Source: Sipunculus nudus (Eukaryota; Annelida; Sipuncula; Golfingiida; Sipunculidae). Taken from it: a DNA stretch of 64,000 nucleotides. Made by a program: the position numbers and the translations under genes. The DNA lies in contig CM049315.1 of NCBI GenBank assembly GCA_026874595.1, forward strand, positions 64,103,389 through 64,167,388. Direction: 5' to 3'. A model generated the notes under the pieces. The model saw only the letters and a program-made list of their open reading frames with translations. It did no database searches and was not told the DNA's origin. Positions 11,945-22,135 of the stretch are shown here, in pieces. The number at the start of each line of letters is the position of its first letter. Within the stretch, counting starts at the first letter, position 1.

Positions 11945-12194
11945 CCAGAAGAGATAACTACGAGCAGGTTGTTTTCTGAGGGGTTTCGCGAGGCCAGTAT
12001 CGGACCCGATGCCCTGGGCCGAGTGTCTCTGGGGGCGGCGACTGGACGGGGCCGAGTGTCGCTGGGTCCTGCTGACTAGGGGCCGAGTGTCTCTGGGGCC
12101 GAGCGTCTCAGGGGCCGAGTGTCTCTGGGGCCGAGAGTCGCTGGGGCCGAGTGTCTCTGGGACGAGTGTCTCTTGGGCCGAGAGTTCCTGTATT
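11945..12194 (-). repeat. Right terminal inverted repeat of fold-back element
   Basis: Reverse complement of the left arm. It starts inside at CCAGAAGAGATAACTACG and ends at CCGAGAGTTCCTGT followed by ATT. Against the left arm it shows only scattered substitutions in the minisatellite, so the element is either young or its arms are kept alike by gene conversion. Confidence 0.85.
12015..12184 (-). repeat. GC-rich 16-bp minisatellite, right arm
   Basis: Units of GGCCGAGTGTCTCTGG type run in mirror order to those of the left arm, including both expanded units (GGGTCCTGCTGACTAGG and GGCGGCGACTGGACGG). Confidence 0.9.
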
Positions 12195-12205
12195 CGTTTT
12201 AGAAG
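12195..12205. other. Target-site duplication, right copy
   Basis: CGTTTTAGAAG, identical to 10,047-10,057, followed by CTTCATCAGGCC, the normal continuation of the monomer. Confidence 0.85.
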
Positions 12206-12429
12206 CTTCATCAGGCCATTAAGAACCAGTTAGAAACGTCTTTTACGCCGAAATCAGCTCGTTTTTTCGTAATACAAGATCGTGATTTGTGCAGAAACGG
12301 CTGATTTAAACTGCGATAGAAGCGGTTTAATAGCTTCATTAGGCCATTTAAAAATTGGTAAAAACGTCGCTCTTGCTGAAATCAGATCGGTTTTTGCGTA
12401 ATACAAGATCGTGCTTTGTGCAAAGATGA

Positions 12430-13081
12430 CCGATTTAAACTGCTAAAGAAGCGTTTTAGAAGATTCATCAGGCAATTAAGAAGTTAGAAACGTCGTTTTT
12501 GCTAAAATCAGCTCGATTTTTTAGTGTAATATAAGATCGTGTTTGTGCAAAGATGACCGATTTAAACTGCAAAAGAAGAGTTTATGAAGGTTCAATAGGC
12601 CACTTAAAACCAGTTACAAAGATCTTTTTTGCCGAAATCGACTCGGTTTTTGCGTTATAATAGATCATGATCCGTGCAAAAATGGCCAGTTTAAACTGCG
12701 AAAGAAGCGTTTCAGAAACTTCATTAGGCGACTTAAAACCCGTTACAATCGTCGTTTTCGTCGCAATCAGCTCGGTTTTCGCGTACTACAAGATCGTGTG
12801 TTGTGCAAAAATGGCCGTTTAAATTGCAAATGAAGCATTTTAATAGCTTCATCTGGCCATTTAAAACAAGTTACAAACGTCGTTTTTGCCGAAATCAGCT
12901 CGGTTTTCGCTTTAAACAAGATCTTGTCTTGTGCAATGATCACCGATTTAAACTGTGAAAGAAGCGTTTTAGAAGCTTCATCAGGCCATTAAGAACCAGT
13001 TAGAAACGTCGTTTTTGCGGAAATCAGCTCGATTTTTTTGCGTAATGCAAGATCGTGTTTGTGCAAATATTGCAGATTTAA
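12430..13081 (+). repeat. Five-monomer block shared with 5,895-6,546
   Basis: Offset 6,535 bp. Both copies contain the same shortened monomer (GGCAATTAAGAAGTTAG) and the GTGTAATATAAG variant. Just upstream this copy lacks the one monomer, with its 11-T tract, that is present near 5,850. Confidence 0.85.
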
Positions 13082-13739
13082 ACTGCCAAGGAAGCCTTTT
13101 AGAAGCTTCATCAGGCCATTTAAAACCAGTTAGCAACGTCGTTTTTGCTGAAATCAGCTCGATTTTTTGCGTAATACAAAATCGTGTGTTGTGCAAAGAT
13201 GACCGATTTAAACTGCTAAAGAAGCGTTTTAGAAGCTTCATCAGGCCATTAAGAACCAGTTAGAAACGTCTTTTACGCCGAAATCAGCTCTTTTTTTCGT
13301 AATACAAGATCGTGATATGTGCAGAAACTGCTGATTTAAACTGCGATAGAAGCATTTTAATAGCTTCATTAGGCCATTTAGAAATTGGTAAAAACGTCGC
13401 TCTTGCTCAAATCAGATCGGTTTTCGCGTAATACAACATCGTGTTGTGCAAAATAGAAGATTAGAATTGCAAAAGAAGCAATTCAGAAGCTCCATTAGGC
13501 CATTTAGAACCGGGTACAAACATCGATCTCGCCGAAATCAGCTAGGTTTTTGGCTAATTCAGGAACGTGTGTTGTGCAAAAATTACAGATTTCAATTGCA
13601 AAAGAAGCAATTCAGAAGCTTCATTAGGCCGTTTAGAATCAGATACAAACGTCTTTTACGACGAAATCAACTCGGTTTTTTCGTAATACAAGATCGTGAT
13701 TTGTGAAGAAACGGCTAATATAAACTGCGATAGAGGCGT

Positions 13740-14893
13740 TTAAATAGCTTCATTAGGCCATTTAGAAATTGTTAAAAACGTCGCTTTTGCTGAAATCAGA
13801 TCGGGTTTTGCGTAGTACAAGATCGTGTTGTGCAAAATAGAAGATTAAAATTGCAAAAGAAGCAATTCAGAAGCTCAATTAGGCCATTTAGAACCGGGTA
13901 CAAACATCGATCTCGCCGAAATCAGCTAGGTTTTTGCCTAATTCATGATCGTGTGTTGTGCAAAAATTGCAGATTTAAATTGCAAAAGAAGCAATTCAGA
14001 AGCTTTATTAGGCCGTTTAGAACCAGATACAAACATCTTTTACGCCGAAATCAGCTCGGTTTTTGCGTAATACAAAATCGTGTTTTGTGCAAAGATGACC
14101 GATTTAAACTGCAAAAGAAGCGATTAAGAAACTTTATCTGGCCATTAAGAATCAGTTAGGAACGTCGTTTTTGCTGAAATCAGCTCGGTTTTTTTTTGCG
14201 TAATATAAGATCGTGTGTTGTGCAAAGATGATCGATTTAAAGTGCAAAAGAAGCGTTTGAGAAAACTTCATTAGGCCATTTAGAACCAGTTACAAATGTC
14301 GTTTTTTGGCCGAAATCAGCTCGGATTTTGCGTAATATAGGATTCTGTTTTGTGCAAAATGGCCGATTTAAACTGCGAAAGAAGCGTTTTAGAAGCTTCA
14401 TTTGTCCATTTACAACCAGTTACAAAAGTCGTTTTTGCCGAAATCAGCGCGATTTTCGCGTTATACAAGATCGTACGTTGTGAATAAATGGCCGATTTGA
14501 ACTGCGAAAGAAGCGTTTTAATAGCTTCATCAAGCCATTTAGAACAAGTTACGAACGTCGTTTTTCCCGAAATCAGCTCGGTGTTCGCTTTATACAAGAT
14601 CGTGTCTTGTGCAATGATCACCGATTTAAACTGCGAAGGAAGCCTTTTAGAAGCTTCATTAGGCCATTAAGAACCAGTTAGAAACGTCGTTTTTGCTGAA
14701 ATCAGCTCGATTTTTTTGCGTAATGCAAGATCGTGTTTCTGCAAATATTGCAGATTTAAATTGCAAAAGAATCAATTCAGGAGCTTTATTAGGCCATTTA
14801 GAACCAGATACCAACGTCTTTTTCGCCGAAATCAGCTCGATTTTTTGCGTAATACAAAATCGTGTGTTGTGCAAAGATGACCGATTTAAACTG
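13740..14893 (+). repeat. Displaced duplication, copy 2 (partner 8,885-10,037)
   Basis: About nine monomers match the block just left of the fold-back element, offset 4,855-4,856 bp, including the unusual TTTTTTGGCCGAAATC and GAATAAATGGCCG variants. Confidence 0.85.
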
Positions 14894-15058
14894 CAAAAGA
14901 AGCGTTTAAGAAGCTTTATCATGCCATTACGAATCAGTTAGGAACGTCGTTTTTGCTGAAATCAGCTCGGTTTTTTTTTGCGTAATATAGGATCGTGTGT
15001 TGTGCAAAGATGATCGATTTCAACTGCAAAAGAAGCGTTTGAGAAACTTCATTAGGCC
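14408..15058 (+). repeat. Five-monomer tandem unit, copy 1 (651 bp)
   Basis: Positions recur at +651 (14,488 and 15,139; 14,693 and 15,344). The copies share CAGCGCGATTTTCGCG and GTGTTCGCTTTATAC variants. Confidence 0.85.
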
Positions 15059-15544
15059 ATTTAGAACCAGTTACAAAAGTCGTTTTAGCCGAAATCAGCG
15101 CGATTTTCGCGTTATACAAGATCGTACGTTGTGAATAAATGGCCGATTTGAACTGCGAAAGAAGCGTTTTAATAGCTTCATCAGGCCATTTAGAACAAGT
15201 TACGAACGTCGTTTTTCCCGAAATCAGCTCGGTGTTCGCTTTATACAAGATCGTGTCTTGTGCAATGATCACCGATTTAAACTGCGAAGGAAGCCTTTTA
15301 GAAGCTTCATTAGGCCATTAAGAACCAGTTAGAAACGTCGTTTTTGCTGAAATCAGCTCGATTTTTTTGCGTAATGCAAGATCGTGTTTCTGCAAATATT
15401 GCAGATTTAAATTGCAAAAGAATCAATTCAGGAGCTTTATTAGGCCATTTAGAACCAGATACCAACGTCTTTTTCGCCGAAATCAGCTCGATTTTTGGCG
15501 TAATACAAAATCGTGTGTTGTGCAAAGATGACCGATTTAAACTG
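15059..15544 (+). repeat. Five-monomer tandem unit, copy 2 (partial)
   Basis: Tandem copy of 14,408-15,058, which diverges near 15,544 (CTGCTTAAGAAG against CTGCAAAAGAAG) about 120 bp before the orientation switch. Confidence 0.82.
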
Positions 15545-15655
15545 CTTAAGAAGCGTTTTAGAAGCTTCATCAGGCCATTAAGAACCAGTTAGAAACGTCT
15601 TTTACGCCGAAATCAGCTCGTTTTTTTCGTAATACAAGATCGTGATTTGTGCAGA

Positions 15656-15675
15656 AACGGCTGATGTGCAATTTG
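15656..15675. other. Satellite orientation switch, forward to reverse
   Basis: To the left the forward monomer reads CAGAAACGGCTGAT and would continue TTAAACTGC. To the right the text is GTGCAATTTGAACGGCC, the reverse complement of a monomer that normally reads GGCCGTTTAAATTGCAAATG. The breakpoint is at 15,665/15,666. No clear microhomology is visible and one base (G) may be untemplated. Confidence 0.9.
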
Positions 15676-18170
15676 AACGGCCATTTTTGCACAACACACG
15701 ATCTTGTAGTACGCGAAAACCGAGCTGATTGCGACGAAAACGACGATTGTAACGGGTTTTAAGTCGCCTAATGAAGTTTCTGAAACGCTTCTTTCGCAGT
15801 TTAAACTGGCCATTTTTGCACGGATCATGCTCTATTTTAACGCAAAAACCGAGTCGATTTCGGCAAAAAAGATCTTTGTTACTGGTTTTAAGTGGCCTAT
15901 TGAACCTTCTTAAACTCTTCTTTTGCAGTTTAAATCGGTCATCTTTGCACAAACACGATCTTATATTACACTAAAAAATCGAGCTGATTTTAGCAAAAAC
16001 GACGTTTCTAACTTCTTAATTGCCTGATGAATCTTCTAAAATGCTTCTTAAGCAGTTTAAATCGGTCATCTTTACACAACAGACAATTTTGTATTACGCA
16101 AAAAAAAAAACCGAGCTGATTTCAGCAAAAACGACGTTGCTAACTGGTTCTTAATGGCCTGATGAAGCTTCTAAAACGCTTCTTTCGCAGTTTAAATCGG
16201 TCATCTTTGCACAAAACACGATCTTGTATTACGCAAAAACCGATCTGATTTCAGCAAGAGCGACGTTTTTACCAATTTCTAAATGGCCTAATGAAGCTAT
16301 TAAAACGCTTCTATCGCAGTTTAAATCAGCCGTTTCTGCACAAATCACGATCTTGTATTACGAAAAAAACGAGCTGACTGCGGCGAAAACGACTTTTGTA
16401 ACGGGTTTTAAGTCGCCTAATGAAGTTTCTGAAACGCTTCTGTCGCAGTTTAAACTGGCCATTTCTGCACAAATCATGATCTATTATAACGCAAAATCCG
16501 AGTCGATTTCGGCAAAAAAGATCTTTGTAACTGGTTTGAAGTGGCCTATTGAAGCTTCTTAAACTCTTCTTTTGCAGTTTAAATCGGTCATTTTTGCACA
16601 AACACGATCTTATATTACGCTAAAAAAATCGAGCTGATTTCAGCAAAAACGCCGTTTCTAACTGGTTCTTAATGGCCTGATGAAGTTTCTAAAATGCTTA
16701 TTTAGCAGTTTTAATCGGTGATATTTGCCCAACACACGATCTTGTACTACGCAAAAACCGAGCTTATTTCGGCGAAAACGACGGTTGTAACGGGTTATAA
16801 GTCGCCTTATGAAGCTATTGAATCTCTTCTCTCGCAGTTTAAATCGGTGATATTTGCCCAACACACGATCTTGTACTACGCAAAAACCGAGCTTATTTCA
16901 GCGAAAACGACGGTTGTAACGGGTTTTAAGTCGACTAATGAAGCTATTGAATCGCTTCTTTCCCAGTTTAAATCGGTCATCTTTGCACAACACACGATTT
17001 TGTATTACGCAAAAACCGAGTTGATTTCGGCGTAAAAGATGTTTGTATCTGGTTCTAAACGGCCTAATGAAGCTTCTGAATTGCTTCTTTTGCAATTTAA
17101 ATCTGCAATTTTTGCACAACACACGATCATGAATTAGGCAAAAACCTAGCTGATTTCGGCGAGATCGATGTTTGTACCCGGTTCTAAATGGCCTAATGGA
17201 GCTTCTGAATTGCTTCTTTTGCAATTTAAATCTGTTATTTTTGCACAACACACGTTCCTGAATTAGGCAAAAACCTCTCTGATTTCGGCGAGATCGATGT
17301 TTGTACCCGGTTCTAAATGGCCTAATGGAGCTTCTGAATTGCTTCTTTTGCACTTTTAATCTTCTATTTTGCACAACACGATGTTGTATTACGCGAAAAC
17401 CGATCTGATTTCAGGAAGAGCGACGTTTTTACCAATTTCTAAATGGCCTAATGAAGCTATTAAAACGCTTCTATTGCAGTTTAAATCAGCCTTTTCTGCA
17501 CAAATCACGATCTTGTATTACGAAAAAAACGAGCTGATTTCGGCGTAAAAGACGTTTCTAACTGGTTCTTAGTGGCCTGATGAAGCTTCTAAAACGCTTC
17601 TTTAGCAGTTTAAATCGGTCATCTTTGCACAAAACACGATCTTGTATTACGCAAAAACCGATCTGATTTCAGCAAGAGCGACGATTTTACCAATTTCTAA
17701 ATGGCCTAATGAAGCTATTAAAACGCTTCTATCGCAGTTTAAATCAGCCGTTTCTGCACAAATCACGATCTTGTATTACGAAAAAAACGAGCTGATTTCG
17801 GCGTAAAAGACGTTTCTAACTGGTTCTCAATGGCCTGATGAAGCTTCTAAATGGCTTCTTAAGCAGTTTAAATCGGTCATCTTTGCACAACACACGATTT
17901 TGTATTACGCAAAAAATCGAGCTGATTTCAGCAAAAACGACGTTGCTAACTGGTTCTTAATGGCCTGATGAAGCTTCTAAAAGGCTTCCTTGGCAGTTTA
18001 AATCGGTCATCTTTGCACAAAACACGGTCTTGTATTACGCAAAAACGAGCTGATTTCGGCGAAAAAGACGTTGGTATCTGGATCTAAATGGTCTAATAAA
18101 GCTCCTGAATTGATTCTTTTACAATTTAAATCTGCAATATTTGCACAAACACGATCTTGCATTACGCAAA
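15668..18170 (-). repeat. Inverted duplication, right arm (partner 3,791-6,293)
   Basis: Mirror copy of the left arm with coordinates summing to about 21,961. Beyond 18,170 the next monomer (TTTCGACGAAAACGACG type) differs from that beyond the left arm. Further mirror homology resumes with a different sum (21,056) for 1,876-2,894 against 18,162-19,180. Confidence 0.85.
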
Positions 18171-18523
18171 AAAATCGAGCTGATTTCGACGAAAACGACG
18201 ATTGTAACGGGTTTTAAGTCGCCTAATGAAGTTTCTGAAACGCTTCTGTCGCAGTTTAAACTGACCATTTTTGCACGGATCATGATCTATTATAACGCAA
18301 AAACCGAGTCGATTTCGGCAAAAAAGATCTTTGTAACTGGTTTGAAGTGGCCTATTGAAGCTTCTTAAACTCTTCTTTTGCAGTTTAAATCGGTCATTTT
18401 TGCACAAACACGATCTTATATTACGCTAAAAAAATCGAGCTGATTTCAGCAAAAACGCCGTTTCTAACTGGTTCTTAATGGCCTGATGAAGTTTCTAAAA
18501 TGCTTATTTAGCAGTTTTAATCG
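16718..18523 (-). repeat. 1,806-bp higher-order unit 1 (type a)
   Basis: Fourteen monomers. Unit starts are set at the GATATTTGCCCAACACACG landmark. Type a carries CTTTTGCACTTTTAATC at 17,343 and TTTCAGGAAGAGCG at 17,409. Confidence 0.9.
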
Positions 18524-20991
18524 GTGATATTTGCCCAACACACGATCTTGTACTACGCAAAAACCGAGCTTATTTCGGCAAAAACGACGGTTGTAACGGG
18601 TTATAAGTCGCCTTATGAAGCTATTGAATCTCTTCTCTCGCAGTTTAAATCGGTGATATTTGCCCAACACACGATCTTGTACTACGCAAAAACCGAGCTT
18701 ATTTCAGCGAAAACGACGGTTGTAACGGGTTTTAAGTCGACTAATGAAGCTATTGAATCGCTTCTTTCCCAGTTTAAATCGGTCATCTTTGCACAACACA
18801 CGATTTTCTATTACGCAAAAACCGAGCTGATTTCGGCGTAAAAGATGTTTGTATCTGGTTCTAAACGGCCTAATGAAGCTTCTGAATTGCTTCTTTTGCA
18901 ATTTAAATCTGCAATTTTTGCACAACACACGATCATGAATTAGGCAAAAACCTAGCTGATTTCGGCGAGATCGATGTTTGTACCCGGTTCTAGATGGCCT
19001 AATGGAGCTTCTGAATTGCTTCTTTTGCAATTTAAATCTGTAATTTTTGCACAACACACGTTCCTGAATTAGACAAAAACCTATCTGATTTCGGCGAGAT
19101 CGATGTTTGTACCCGGTTCTAAATGGCCTAATGGAGCTTCTGAATTGCTTCTTTTGCAATTTTAATCTTCTATTTTGCACAACACGATGTTGTATTACGC
19201 GAAAACCGATCTGATTTCAGCAAGAGCGACGTTTTTACCAATTTCTAAATGGCCTAATGAAGCTATTAAAACGCTTCTATTGCAGTTTAAATCAGCCTTT
19301 TCTGCACAAATCACGATCTTGTATTACGAAAAAAACGAGCTGATTTCGGCGTAAAAGACGTTTCTAACTGGTTCTTAGTGGCCTGATGAAGCTTCTAAAA
19401 CGCTTCTTTAGCAGTTTAAATCGGTCATCTTTGCACAAAACACGATCTTGTATTACGCAAAAACCGATCTGATTTCAGGAAGAGCGACGATTTTACCAAT
19501 TTCTAAATGGCCTAATGAAGCTATTAAAACGCTTCTATCGCAGTTTAAATCAGCCGTTTCTGCACAAATCACGATCTTGTATTACGAAAAAAACGAGCTG
19601 ATTTCGGCGTAAAAGACGTTTCCAACTAGTTCTCAATGGCCTGATGAAGCTTCTAAAACGCTTCTTAAGCAGTTTAAATCAGTCATCTTTGCACAACACA
19701 CGATTTTGTATTACGCAAAAAATCGAGCTGACTTCAGCAAAAACGACGTTACTAACTGGTTCTTAATGGCCTGATGAAGCTTCTAAAAGGCTTCCTTGGC
19801 AGTTTAAATCGGTCATCTTTGCACAAAACACGGTCTTGTATTACGCAAAAACGAGCTGATTTCGGCGAAAAAGACGTTGGTATCTGGATCTAAATGGTCT
19901 AATAAAGCTCCTGAATTGATTCTTTTACAATTTAAATCTGCAATATTTGCACAAACACGATCTTGCATTACGCAAAAAAATCGAGCTGATTGCGACGAAA
20001 ACGACGATTGTAACGGGTTTTAAGTCGCCTAATGAAGTTTCTGAAACGCTTCTTTCGCAGTTTAAACTGACCATTTTTGCACGGATCATGATCTATTATA
20101 ACGCAAAAACCGAGTCGATTTCGGCAAAAAAGATCTTTGTAACTGGTTTTAAGTGGCCTATTGAAGCTTCTTAAACTCTTCTTTTGCAGTTTAAATCGGT
20201 CATTTTTGCACAAACACGATCTTATATTACGCTAAAAAAATCGAGCTGATTTCAGCAAAAACGCCGTTTCTAACTGGTTCTTAATGGCCTGGTGAAGTTT
20301 CTAAAATGCTTATTCAGCAGTTTTAATCGGTGATATTTGCCCAACACACGATCTTGTACTACGCAAAAACCGAGCTTATTTCGGCGAAAACGACGGTTGT
20401 AACGGGTTATAAGTCGCCTTATGAAGCTATTGAATCTCTTCTCTCGCAGTTTAAATCGGTGATATTTGCCCAACACACGATCTTGTACTACGCAAAAACC
20501 GAGCTTATTTCAGCGAAAACGACGGTTGTAACGGGTTTTAAGTCGACTAAAGAAGCTATTGAATCGCTTCTTTCCCAGTTTAAATCGGTCATCTTTGCAC
20601 AACACACGATTTTGTATTACGCAAAAACTTAGCTGATTTCGGCGTAAAAGATGTTTGTATCTGGTTCTAAACGGCCTAATGAAGCTTCTGAATTGCTTCT
20701 TTTGCAATTTAAATCTGCAATTTTTGCACAACACACGATCATGAATTAGGCAAAAACCTAGCTGATTTCGGCGAGATCGATGTTTGTACCCGGTTCTAAA
20801 TGGCCTAATGGAGCTTCTGAATTGCTTCTTTTGCAATTTAAATCTGTAATTTTTGCACAACACACGTTCCTGAATTAGGCAAAAACCTATCTGATTTCGG
20901 CGAGATCGATGTTTGTACCCGGTTCTAAATGGCCTAATGGAGCTTCTGAATTGCTTCTTTTGCAATTTTAATCTTCTATTTTGCACAACAC
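17380..20991 (-). repeat. 3,612-bp tandem duplication, copy I
   Basis: It runs from the middle of unit a through unit F into unit K and is repeated directly at +3,612 with very few differences (for example C against T near 19,745). The edges are known only to within about 64 bp: type-K markers end by 20,960 and a-type TTTCAGGAAG begins at 21,021. Confidence 0.85.
18524..20329 (-). repeat. 1,806-bp higher-order unit 2 (type F)
   Basis: Type F is marked by ACGATTTTCTATTACG near 18,800, where other units have ACGATTTTGTATTACG. Confidence 0.9.
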
Positions 20992-22135
20992 GATGTTGTA
21001 TTACGCGAAAACCGATCTGATTTCAGGAAGAGCGACGTTTTTACCAATTTCTAAATGGCCTAATGAAGCTATTAAAACGCTTCTATTGCAGTTTAAATCA
21101 GCCTTTTCTGCACAAATCACGATCTTGTATTACGAAAAAAACGAGCTGATTTCGGCGTAAAAGACGTTTCTAACTGGTTCTTAGTGGCCTGATGAAGCTT
21201 CTAAAACGCTTCTTTAGCAGTTTAAATCGGTCATCTTTGCACAAAACACGATCTTGTATTACGCAAAAACCGATCTGATTTCAGCAAGAGCGACGATTTT
21301 ACCAATTTCTAAATGGCCTAATGAAGCTATTAAAACGCTTCTATCGCAGTTTAAATCAGCCGTTTCTGCACAAATCACGATCTTGTATTACGAAAAAAAC
21401 GAGCTGATTTCGGCGTAAAAGACGTTTCTAACTGGTTCTCAATGGCCTGATGAAGCTTCTAAATGGCTTCTTAAGCAGTTTAAATCGGTCATCTTTGCAC
21501 AACACACGATTTTGTATTACGCAAAAAATCGAGCTGATTTCAGCAAAAACGACGTTGCTAACTGGTTCTTAATGGCCTGATGAAGCTTCTAAAAGGCTTC
21601 CTTGGCAGTTTAAATCGGTCATCTTTGCACAAAACACGGTCTTGTATTACGCAAAAACGAGCTGATTTCGGCGAAAAAGACGTTGGTATCTGGATCTAAA
21701 TGGTCTAATAAAGCTCCTGAATTGATTCTTTTACAATTTAAATCTGCAATATTTGCACAAACACGATCTTGCATTACGCAAAAAAATCGAGCTGATTTCG
21801 ACGAAAACGACGATTGTAACGGGTTTTAAGTCGCCTAATGAAGTTTCTGAAACGCTTCTGTCGCAGTTTAAACTGACCATTTTTGCACGGATCATGATCT
21901 ATTATAACGCAAAAACCGAGTCGATTTCGGCAAAAAAGATCTTTGTAACTGGTTTGAAGTGGCCTATTGAAGCTTCTTAAACTCTTCTTTTGCAGTTTAA
22001 ATCGGTCATTTTTGCACAAACACGATCTTATATTACGCTAAAAAAATCGAGCTGATTTCAGCAAAAACGCCGTTTCTAACTGGTTCTTAATGGCCTGATG
22101 AAGTTTCTAAAATGCTTATTTAGCAGTTTTAATCG
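20330..22135 (-). repeat. 1,806-bp higher-order unit 3 (K/a hybrid)
   Basis: The first half has K markers (GACTAAAGAAGC near 20,546 and GCAAAAACTTAGC near 20,625). The second half has the a-type TTTCAGGAAGAGCG at 21,021, so the unit is a recombinant. Confidence 0.9.

Larger units (their letters stand above)
10058..12194. mobile_element. Fold-back-type DNA transposon, non-autonomous (2,137 bp)
   Basis: A non-satellite segment interrupts the array and is bounded by an 11-bp direct duplication. Its ends are long inverted repeats (10,058-10,293 and 11,945-12,194) starting close to ACAGGAACTCTCGG and built mostly of a GC-rich 16-bp minisatellite, while the centre is AT-rich. Long subrepeat-bearing inverted ends match the architecture of fold-back elements; target duplications of 8-11 bp are known for Mutator-like elements. 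No open frame resembling a transposase is visible (longest about 149 codons, running through the minisatellite and AT repeat), so it would need a source of transposase elsewhere. The superfamily is inferred from structure alone. Confidence 0.85.
12195..15665 (+). repeat. Satellite array A, right part (forward monomers)
   Basis: The 129-bp array continues in the same orientation and register after the fold-back insertion, for about 27 monomers. It is a mosaic of blocks also found left of the element: 12,430-13,081 resembles 5,895-6,546, 13,446-13,706 resembles 846-1,118, and 13,740-14,893 resembles 8,885-10,037. No gene is present. It ends abruptly at the orientation switch at 15,665. Confidence 0.96.

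Noticed and set aside
10058-12194. LTR retrotransposon interpretation of the insertion
   Set aside because: The terminal repeats are inverted, not direct; no primer-binding site or polypurine tract is evident, and the 11-bp duplication is longer than the 4-6 bp usual for LTR elements.
11762-12211. 149-codon minus-strand frame with a (T/I-Y) run and Arg/Pro/Ser repeats
   Set aside because: It is formed by translating the (AT)n tract and the 16-bp minisatellite; low-complexity repeats stay open without coding.
18704-19180. 158-codon minus-strand open frame repeated in most 1,806-bp units, as a possible gene family of basic repeat proteins
   Set aside because: It is 3.7 satellite monomers read in frame. 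The opposite strand is open as well, ends fall at random points of the monomer, and copies in other arrays are broken by stops and frame shifts.
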